Assembly (NCBI RefSeq): GCF_900660665.1
Contig: NZ_LR215037.1
Coordinates: 434,001-498,000 of the forward strand
Source: Mycoplasmopsis maculosa
Lineage (GTDB): Bacteria > Bacillota_I > Bacilli_A > Mycoplasmatales > Metamycoplasmataceae
Reading direction: 5' to 3'
Length of the DNA stretch: 64,000 bases
Part shown: positions 57,162 to 64,000 of the stretch, in pieces
How the letters are laid out: each line of letters opens with the position of its first letter
How positions within the stretch are numbered: position 1 is the stretch's first letter
Notes under the pieces: model-generated
Told to the model about the DNA's origin: nothing
Database searches by the model: none
What the model saw: only the letters and a program-made list of their open reading frames with translations
Made by a program: the position numbers and the translations under genes

Positions 57162-58169
57162 ATGAATATTAAAATTAATAGCAGAATTTATAATAAATAC
57201 AAAATAAACAAAATAATAGGAAATGGTGGTTTTTCAGAAGTTTATAAAATTGAAAATAAATTTTCTTTTGATTCAGATGATAAATTTTATGCTCTTAAAT
57301 ATCTTGTTTTAAAAAATGAAAATAATAAAAATGGGGTTATTAATAGATTTTTACAAGAAATAAAAATTATGAAACAAGTTAATTCTAAATTTTTTCCAAA
57401 ATATATTGATTCATATTTAGATGATGAAGAACAATATTTAGTTATGGAATATATAGAAGGAAGAAATATAAGTGAATTATTGAAAAGAAATGGTAAATTT
57501 TCAACAGAAGCAGCTGTTTCATATGTTTCTCAGGCTTGTGAAGCTATACACGAATTACACACTTTAAACATTATTCACAGAGATATAAAGAGCAGTAATA
57601 TATTGATTAATAAATTAAATGAAATAAGAATATTAGATTTCGGGTTATCACTTGATCCTGACAGTCAAAGACACACAGAGGAAACTAAAGTAGTTGGATC
57701 AGTATGCTATATGGCTCCTGAATTATGTACAACAAATACAAGTCCTTCAAGAAAATCTGATATTTACGCTTTAGGCATTTTATTATTTGAATTACTAACA
57801 GGAATATACCCCATTCAAGGTAAGGATGCACAAGAGACATTAAAAAAACAATCTTCTCAATTAATGCCAAGGGTTACAGATTATACTCTTGTTCCTACCG
57901 CTTTAGAAAATGTAATAATAAAAGCAACTGCAAAAGATCCAGAAAAAAGATATAAATCAGCATACGAAATGAAAAGGGATCTTGATACATCACTAGATAA
58001 AAGTAGAATTTTTGAAAAACCTTTAAATACTAAAACTTATAAAAGTAAAAAATATTTGTCAGAAATAATTAATTCCAAAGCTTTTTTAATAACTATGGTT
58101 ATTATAAGTATTATTTTACTTATAATAGGTATTACTCTAATAACTGTTTTTTCAAGCGGAGGTAATTAA
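57162..58169 (+). CDS. prkC: Serine/threonine protein kinase PrkC/PknB-like, without sensor domain
   Basis: 335 aa. Complete Hanks kinase: glycine loop GNGGFSEVYK (20-29), ATP Lys in YALKYL, HRDIKSSN near 140, DFG near 160, and APE in YMAPELC near 186. A single transmembrane helix at about 306-330 is followed by only ~5 residues (SSGGN), so the extracellular PASTA repeats that sense cell wall in walled Firmicutes are absent, as expected for a wall-less organism. It pairs with prpC just upstream and overlaps rsgA by one base. Confidence 0.93.
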   Translation: MNIKINSRIYNKYKINKIIGNGGFSEVYKIENKFSFDSDDKFYALKYLVLKNENNKNGVINRFLQEIKIMKQVNSKFFPKYIDSYLDDEEQYLVMEYIEGRNISELLKRNGKFSTEAAVSYVSQACEAIHELHTLNIIHRDIKSSNILINKLNEIRILDFGLSLDPDSQRHTEETKVVGSVCYMAPELCTTNTSPSRKSDIYALGILLFELLTGIYPIQGKDAQETLKKQSSQLMPRVTDYTLVPTALENVIIKATAKDPEKRYKSAYEMKRDLDTSLDKSRIFEKPLNTKTYKSKKYLSEIINSKAFLITMVIISIILLIIGITLITVFSSGGN

Positions 58170-59008
58170 TGATTGGTAAAATTTATTCTATAAATTCCGG
58201 AAAATACTATATTAAAGATGAATTTGGTGAAAAACATTTCATTCCTGCTGCTGGCGTTTTTAGACATAAAAATATAATTCCTTTAGTTGGGGATATCGTT
58301 TTTTTTGAAAAAAATACTTTTATAACCGATATTAAAGAAAGAAAAAATAGTTTTATAAGACCAAAAGTTTCTAATGTTGATCACATTATTATTGTTATGT
58401 CTTTAAAAGAACCATCTTTTCAAAGTTTTTTAGTAGATAAATATATGGCAATGATTGAAAGTAAAAATATTGAACCTATTCTTTTTATAACTAAAGTTGA
58501 TTTAGGAGTTAATACTTGAAAAAATGAATATGAAAAAATGGGTTATAAAGTTTTTGAAATAAATTATTTAAATGATTCTTGAATAGGAGAAATAAGTAAA
58601 ATATTTAAAAATAAAACTAATGTTTTAATGGGGCAAAGTGGTGTTGGCAAAACAACTATTTTAAACAAAATAACTAATCTAAATTTTGAAACTCAGGAAA
58701 TTTCAAAATTTGCTAATAGAGGAAAACATACAACTAGAATAGTTCAAATTGTTGAATGTTTAGAAGGAGAACTAATTGACACGCCTGGTTTTTCTTCTTT
58801 AGAAATAAATTTATCAAAAATTGAATTAGCGAGCTCATATAAATTATTTAAGGAGTTAGGATCCAAATGTAAATTTAAATCATGCTTGCATGAAAATGAA
58901 CCAGAAGAATATTGCAATGTTAAATTAAATGTAAAAAATAAAAAAATACCTGAATTTAGATATAATAACTACTTAAAGTTATTAAAGGAGATAAATTATG
59001 AAAAATAA
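58169..59008 (+). CDS. rsgA: Ribosome small-subunit GTPase RsgA
   Basis: Circularly permuted GTPase acting in 30S maturation. 279 aa. OB fold at 1-65, then G4 (TKVD near 108), G1 GQSGVGKTT near 155 and G3 DTPGFSS near 205 in the permuted order. A zinc knuckle CKFKSCLHENEPEEYC ends the fold. Two TGA-Trp codons near residue 118 and 138. Its end overlaps rpe by 11 nt. Confidence 0.94.
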
Positions 59009-59651
59009 ATACGTTACACCTTCATTATTAAATGTTGAAAAAAAAGATAGATTAGAAATGGCTAATACTCTTGTTGAACAAGGCATAAAATGAATCCATT
59101 ATGATGTAATGGATGGTAAATTTGTTCCTAATTTAGCAATTGAATTAGAAGAAATTAAAAATATAAATGAGAACGGAAAAAAACACTTAAAAGATGCACA
59201 TCTAATGGTTGAAAATCCATTAGAATTAGTAGAACTATATAAAGATATTGTTGATATAACTACTTTTCACTATGAGGCCGTTGATCATTTTCAATTATTA
59301 GAATTCTTAAAAAATAATCAACATGATTATAGAATTGGTGTCGCTATTAAACCAGCGACTAAGGTAGAAGAAATTAAAGAATTATTACCTTACTTACAAT
59401 TAGTTTTAGTTATGTCTGTTGAGCCTGGCGCAGGTGGACAAAAATTTATGCCTGAAGCATTAGACAAAATTAAAGAGTTAAAACGTATTCGTGATATAAA
59501 TCAGTTTGAATATTTAATTCAAGTAGATGGGGGGATAAATAATATAACAGGACCTCAATGTTTTAAGGCGGGTGCTGATGCTTGCGTTGCCGGTACTTTT
59601 ATAGTAAAAAATCCTACAAAAGAAACAATACAAAGTGTTTTAGGAGAATAA
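58998..59651 (+). CDS. rpe: Ribulose-phosphate 3-epimerase
   Basis: Interconverts ribulose-5-P and xylulose-5-P in the non-oxidative pentose pathway. 217 aa. TPSLLN at the start, HYDVMDGKFVPN near 34 (metal ligands), AHLMVENP near 73, SVEPGAGGQKF near 142 and VDGGINN near 178 are all family motifs. The start AAAGGAGATAAATT-ATG lies inside the end of rsgA, so the upstream ~40 residues before the first standard-code ATG are real. Confidence 0.94.
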
Positions 59652-59654
59652 TAA

Positions 59655-60485
59655 ATGAACAGAGGATTTTATTTTGTATTTGTATTACTTATTGCAGCAT
59701 TTATATTAATTTTAAATTGAATTAATTTTTCTTTAAAAGAAAACGGAAAACATGCTATTTATAAGGCTTCTTATGCTAAAAAATATTTTATTAGACATAA
59801 GTATCGTGTTAGAGATTCTGCATTTGATATTTTAAGAATGCATATTAAACCTTTTTTAATTTGATTAATAATTTTTAATATTTTATTAATAATTACCTTA
59901 TTAACTACTTTATCATTAGCAGCATTAGTTATTAATACAGAAGTAACAAATGTAGAAAATGTTTCAACTACTGATAAAAATTTAATTATTTTGGGTGAAG
60001 AAGCAGTTAATTCAAATAATCAAGCGTCTTCCTTTACATTTGGTGAAAAAATAGGATATTCTATTTCTTACTTTATTTTAGCATTAGTGGTTATTTTTCA
60101 AATGGCTTGAACACTAACTTATTTACTTAGAACGATAATAAACTATAAAAATATAAGTGAATGAGAAATCATAAATAAAGCATTTGATTTTAAAGAAGTT
60201 AATTATGAACAAATTAAAAAATCACCTAATTTTTTAAGAAAATCAGCTGACTTTAAAATAGTTAAAAATAAAATAGCTATTGCTAAATTTAATAATTCTA
60301 CTTTGTTAAATGATTATTCTGATGGTGAAGTTCCTAACAAAGAAATATTGCATTATTGAACTATTCAAGACTATGATAAGGTTCTTGTAAATGGAAAAAA
60401 AGTTAATTATGATAATATTCTTTTAAGATACAATGAAATTGTTCAAATTATGGCGCCAGAAATAGAAGATGATTTAGAAGATTAA
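59655..60485 (+). CDS. Membrane protein at the end of the gmk operon
   Basis: 276 aa, split by five TGA-Trp codons. Hydrophobic helices at about 4-24, 68-95 and 130-155, then a ~120-residue cytoplasmic C-terminal domain (DYDKVLVNGKKVNYDNILL). It starts 3 nt after rpe with GGAG close by, so it belongs to the operon. No family recognised; the charged tail and position beside a kinase-phosphatase pair make a phosphorylated membrane target conceivable, but there is no direct evidence. Confidence 0.7.
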
Positions 60486-60515
60486 ATATTTCTTTAATCT
60501 TTTTTAATAAAATAT

Positions 60516-60545
60516 AAAAAAGAAGATTTATTAAATCTTCTTTTT
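60516..60545. terminator. Bidirectional terminator between the gmk operon and rpmB
   Basis: 13-bp stem (AAAAAGAAGATTT within 60516-60529 against AAATCTTCTTTTT at 60533-60545) with a tight loop. Stops 30 nt after the membrane protein and 22 nt from the rpmB stop. Confidence 0.88.
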
Positions 60546-60567
60546 AATTATATTTTTAAAAATTAAA

Positions 60568-60771
60568 TTATATAGCAGCAACTGAAATGCCTTTACGTTT
60601 TAATGTTTTAACAGTTTTTGCACTAACTTTTAAAGTTGTTGGTCTACCGTTAACATTGATTGTAATTTTTTGTAAATTAACATTAAATTTTCTTTTTGAA
60701 GCGTTCATAGCGTGTGAACGAATGTTTCCAACCATAGGACCTTTTCCTGTTAATTGATCTCTTCTAGCCAT
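60568..60771 (-). CDS. rpmB: 50S ribosomal protein L28
   Basis: 67 aa from MARRDQLTG, preceded by AAAGGAGTAACT; an ATG 24 nt upstream is in the leader and is rejected. [19 protein letters not shown] and the C-terminal [14 protein letters not shown] match L28. Stands alone with its own short promoter region. Confidence 0.95.
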   Translation of the reverse strand: MARRDQLTGKGPMVGNIRSHAMNASKRKFNVNLQKITINVNGRPTTLKVSAKTVKTLKRKGISVAAI

Positions 60772-60853
60772 AGTTACTCCTTTCAATTTAAACAAGTATT
60801 TTTTTAATTTAATATAATGATTTTATCATTAATTTTAAAAAAACATAATTTTT

Positions 60854-61774
60854 TTATTTTAAAGCATTCCAAATTTCCTTAGCTGCAATAGCTCCGTCGC
60901 TTGAAGCTGTGACAATTTGTCTAACATTTTTCACTCTTATATCACCAATTGCATAAATACTTTTTACTTTTGTTTCCATTTTTTCATCAGTTATTATAAA
61001 ACCACTTTTATCTGAAATATCTAAATTTTTATATATTTCTTTAGCAGGAATAAATCCTATCATAGGAAATAATCCATCTGCATTAAGTTTTATAATATCA
61101 TTATTTTTATTATTTATTAATTCTATTTCTTTTAAGTTTGAATCACCATCTAATGATTTTAAAGTATGTGATTTTAAAACTTCTATTTTAGGGTTCTTAT
61201 AAATCTCTTCAACAGATATTTTATCCGCAATAAATTCTTCATCTTTAACTACTAATTTAATTGAATTTGCATATTGACTTAAAAATAATGCTTCTTCTAC
61301 CGCGCTATTTCCACCACCATAAACTATAATATCTTTATTTCTGAATAATGGTCCATCACAAACACCGCAAAAACTAACGCCTTGTTTTAGGAATTTTTCA
61401 AAATTTTCTACTCCAGTTGGATATCTATTAACCATACCAGCTGCAATAACAACTGTTTTTCCTTTAAAAATAGTTCCGCTTGTTAATATTACCTCATTTT
61501 CATATTCTGAAATATTATTAATAGTTTCAACTGAACCATTTTTATATTCTGCACCATATTCAATTGCGTGATTATATAAATTTTCAGCAAGTTCATAGCC
61601 ATCAATTTTTTTAATGCCTAAATAATTTTCAACTGTGGAAGTTAAATTTATTTTTCCACCAGCTATATTTTTTTCAATAATTAAGGTCTTAAGACCTGCT
61701 CTTGATGTATAGAGCGCACAATTAAGACCTGCTGGTCCTGCACCCACAATAATAACATCATATTGATTTTCCAT
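60854..61774 (-). CDS. trxB: Thioredoxin reductase
   Basis: NADPH-dependent flavoenzyme that keeps thioredoxin reduced. 306 aa. FAD motif VGAGPAGLNCALYTSRAG at 11-28, the redox pair in SFCGVCDGP near 134-142 (CxxC), the NADPH motif YGGGNSAVEEA near 152, and the C-terminal AIGDIRVKNVRQIVTAS. Its start shares three bases' distance with the lgt stop (1-nt overlap), so the two are coupled. Confidence 0.95.
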   Translation of the reverse strand: MENQYDVIIVGAGPAGLNCALYTSRAGLKTLIIEKNIAGGKINLTSTVENYLGIKKIDGYELAENLYNHAIEYGAEYKNGSVETINNISEYENEVILTSGTIFKGKTVVIAAGMVNRYPTGVENFEKFLKQGVSFCGVCDGPLFRNKDIIVYGGGNSAVEEALFLSQYANSIKLVVKDEEFIADKISVEEIYKNPKIEVLKSHTLKSLDGDSNLKEIELINNKNNDIIKLNADGLFPMIGFIPAKEIYKNLDISDKSGFIITDEKMETKVKSIYAIGDIRVKNVRQIVTASSDGAIAAKEIWNALK

Positions 61775-62742
61775 TATGAATATACCTCTGTAATCTTATG
61801 TGATTTTTTTGTTTTAAATCTAGTTTTTTCGATTCATTTAATATATTTTTCTGGATGTGCATAAACATAAATGAATCTATATTTTCTTCATTCCTTTAAA
61901 TAATGTGTTGGATTGAAAAATTGAAAGAAAATAAATGAAATAGTTCCACCTATTATAAATAAATAAGCAGCAATTGTATAAATTAAATATGATTCTTCAC
62001 GAAGTGGTTCCATTGCTAAACGAACTAAACCGTAGTAAATAAAATATCATGAACTTGATGAACCTGGTTTTAATAAGCCCATTCAATTAATTATTCAAAC
62101 TAAAATAATGTAACCAATAAAGTTTGCTATTGATTCATATAAAAATAAAGGATATCTATAAGCTACTGTTCCATCTGCAGTTTTTATAAACATATTATTA
62201 GCAAATGAATCTCCAAATATAAATGAGCTGCTTCCATCTAAATCGATTTTTCCAAAAACTTCATGATTTGCGTAATTACCCCAACGACCAATAACTTGAC
62301 CGATTAATATAGTAGGAATAATTATATCTGCTACCTTTCTTATATCCATAACATGTCTTTTTGAATAAACATAAGTGATATCTGCTATAAAGGCACAAAT
62401 AATACCTCCTTGAATCGAAAGCCCACCTTCCCAAATTTTATATCAATTTGCAAAGTTAAAGTTTGTACTATAAATTGCAGCTTCTACTAAAAATCATAGA
62501 CGTGAACCAATAATACTTAATGGAACCGTTATTAAAATTAAAGTAAATAAGTAATCTCATTTATATCTTGCTCTTCTTCAAAAAATAGCAATAGTTAAAA
62601 TCGAAGCCAAAATACCCAACATCATAGTTATAGAATATGTATGAATTGGAAAAGCTTCAGAACCAATTGTAAAACTTTGCCCTTCTAAAAAAGGAGCAAA
62701 ATTTGTTGGTGTTCCTGGAGCTACTTTAATATTACTAGTCAT
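61774..62742 (-). CDS. lgt: Prolipoprotein diacylglyceryl transferase
   Basis: Membrane enzyme that attaches diacylglycerol to the lipobox Cys of prolipoproteins, such as those encoded at 37904, 44078, 44931 and 47458. 322 aa. Seven-helix protein; GRWGNYANHEVFG near 150 is the Lgt signature (GR.GNF.N.E), and GGLSIQGGI near 97 is the preceding conserved loop. The start MTSNIKV is preceded by AAGGAG; two in-frame upstream ATGs lie in hprK and are rejected. The C-terminal ~45 residues form a Lys-rich cytoplasmic extension. Confidence 0.93.
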
Positions 62743-63694
62743 ATCAATCTCCTTCGTCATCACCCGCTTCATTAACGCGACGATCTTCTAATAATTTAAG
62801 TGCATCAAAACCTTCTTTTTTTGATAAATATGCGATAACAGCAGCCTCTATTAATGATGAAACTGAAGCCCCTACTTTTACTGGAACTTGCACTTTTTTA
62901 ATTTTTCCGCCTAAAATTGGATAAGACATTTCTTTATCACCTAAACGATCTAGAGAAGAATAACTAATATTATTTTTTTCTACTAATTCAACAACTAAGT
63001 TTACAACAGCACCTCTAGATATTGATTTTACCCCGTATAAATGCAAGACATTTACTAAACCTGTACCTCTCATTTCTAGTAAATCTCTTGTTAACAATGG
63101 GCTTCTTCCAAAAAAGTTAGCACCTATATGTTTAATAAGAACAGCATCATCAGCAACAAATAAATGTCCATTTTGTATTAATTCATGCGTTGCTTCACTT
63201 TTTCCAATTCCTGATTCACCTATAATTAAGACTCCTACACCATAAACAACTGTTAAACAACCATGGACTTGTGTTTCCTCAGAGTAAAAATCGCTTAAAT
63301 ATGTACCAATTGTTGAGGTTATTTTTGATGTGCTTTTATCTGAAATATAAATTGGAATTTTGTATTCGTCACATATATTTATTATTCATTCAGATTGTAA
63401 TGAAGCCATACCTTTTGAAAGAATAACTAATGGCGGTTTTACTTCTAAAACTCTTCTTAATGTTTCAATTGCTTTTTGTTTACCTATTTTTTTAAAATAA
63501 ACTGATTCACTTGTTCCTCAACAAACAACATTTCTAGAGTATCTTTCATTATCAGTAACATGTGCTATTTCTAGCCCTAATCTTTTAATAGCAGGAAAAT
63601 TAATATTTCTATAAACTAAATCATCTGTTTTATTTGCTAATTCAATATTAAATTTTTTAAGTACTTTTCTTACATTTATTACTCGTCTTTTCAT
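62735..63694 (-). CDS. hprK: HPr kinase/phosphorylase
   Basis: Phosphorylates Ser46 of HPr, adjusting sugar uptake. 319 aa. An N-terminal domain (1-~130) is followed by Walker A GESGIGKS at 159-166, ADDAV near 180 and the HprK signature MRGTGLVNV near 208. It ends GDWYD after a TGA-Trp, overlapping the lgt start by 8 nt; hprK-lgt is a classical Firmicute pair. ATG 63694 begins MKRRVINVRK. Confidence 0.94.
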
Positions 63695-63750
63695 AATAAC
63701 CTTTTAATATTTAATATTATATATTAAATAACATTATTTTCTAATTAATA

Positions 63751-63777
63751 AAAAAATAAGCCTTAATCTGACTTATT
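63751..63777 (-). terminator. Terminator overlapping the end of the last gene
   Basis: 8-bp stem AATAAGCC / GACTTATT (63755-63762, 63770-63777; one G-U pair in the RNA) with a 7-nt loop holding the TAA stop, then T's on the minus strand. Confidence 0.65.
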
Positions 63778-64000
63778 ATAATAATTATTTTCTTCGTATA
63801 AACTCATTAATTTTTTAGGATATTTTTTAAAAGAACTTTTGATATAAAATTTAATATTTTTTTTAGCTTTTTCTTCATCATTAATTATTATTTTTTTTAC
63901 TGCTAACAACCCGAAAATGCTTATTATTAAAAAATATGTATAACCAAAAATAATTAATAATGAACCACTAATGACACATAATATTGCTACTAATTTATTT
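63763..64000 (-). CDS. Membrane protein, C-terminal part only
   Basis: The frame is open from the window edge to TAA 63763 (79 codons). Two hydrophobic stretches (about NKLVAILCVISGSLLIIFGY and YFLIISIFGLLAVKK) are followed by a charged tail ending NYYNKSD. No start is in the window and no family is recognised. Confidence 0.55.
   Translation of the reverse strand, partial: NKLVAILCVISGSLLIIFGYTYFLIISIFGLLAVKKIIINDEEKAKKNIKFYIKSSFKKYPKKLMSLYEENNYYNKSD

Overview
The window is a very AT-rich stretch of a mollicute chromosome (Mycoplasma sensu lato; a Mycoplasmopsis/Metamycoplasma-like genome is my best guess, no species claimed). TGA must be read as tryptophan: nearly every long gene is cut by in-frame TGA codons at conserved Trp positions (for example in valS, pheT, dnaK, glyA and the transposase) and ends at TAA or TAG. 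All gene ends here were worked out under translation table 4. I found no rRNA, tRNA or CRISPR array.

Layout. 1-188: broken tail of an unidentified gene. 295-5124: potABCD polyamine importer. 5235-6421: a long hairpin and two decayed secreted-protein genes. 6536-12935 (minus): membrane protein, rluB, a nadD-yqeK fusion, dinB, iscU, sufS and a proline iminopeptidase. 12937-19238 (minus): glyA, pheT, ung, pheS, rarA. 19333-31669 (minus): dnaK with a CIRCE operator, a GA-module-like surface protein, pyk, a membrane-anchored surface protein, engB, coaD, ackA, pta, folD, valS. 31756-35006: a degenerate ABC-ATPase-like protein diverging from a membrane protein. 35052-36368: rlmD. 36439-37872: an intact IS30-family element inside a 19-bp palindromic target duplication. 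37904-47128 (minus): a seven-gene import locus (solute-binding lipoprotein, thermonuclease lipoprotein, ABC ATPase, two permeases, small membrane protein, large lipoprotein). 47458-50429 (plus): a lipoprotein followed by a broken subtilisin-like protease. 50475-55548 (minus): ABM-like protein, metG, trmN6-like, rnr, secG. 55788-60485 (plus): gmk-prpC-prkC-rsgA-rpe plus a membrane protein. 60568-64000 (minus): rpmB, trxB, lgt, hprK and the end of a membrane protein.

How the genes work together. The core is a minimal parasite set: translation (pheST, valS, metG, rpmB, rluB, rlmD, rsgA, engB), substrate-level energy metabolism (pyk, pta, ackA), one-carbon metabolism (glyA, folD), NAD and CoA synthesis (nadD, coaD), repair (dinB, ung, rarA) and Ser/Thr phosphosignalling (prpC, prkC, hprK). 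The accessory parts face the host: polyamine import, a nuclease coupled to an ABC importer that looks designed for nucleic-acid scavenging, and surface lipoproteins with a protease. All disrupted genes are surface or secreted genes (plus one unknown tail), and nearly every frame lesion can be explained as loss of one base from an A or T run, while the housekeeping genes are intact. That contrast, the IS inserted into a terminator palindrome, the nuclease-ABC locus and the ATPase that has lost its Walker A are the most interesting points.
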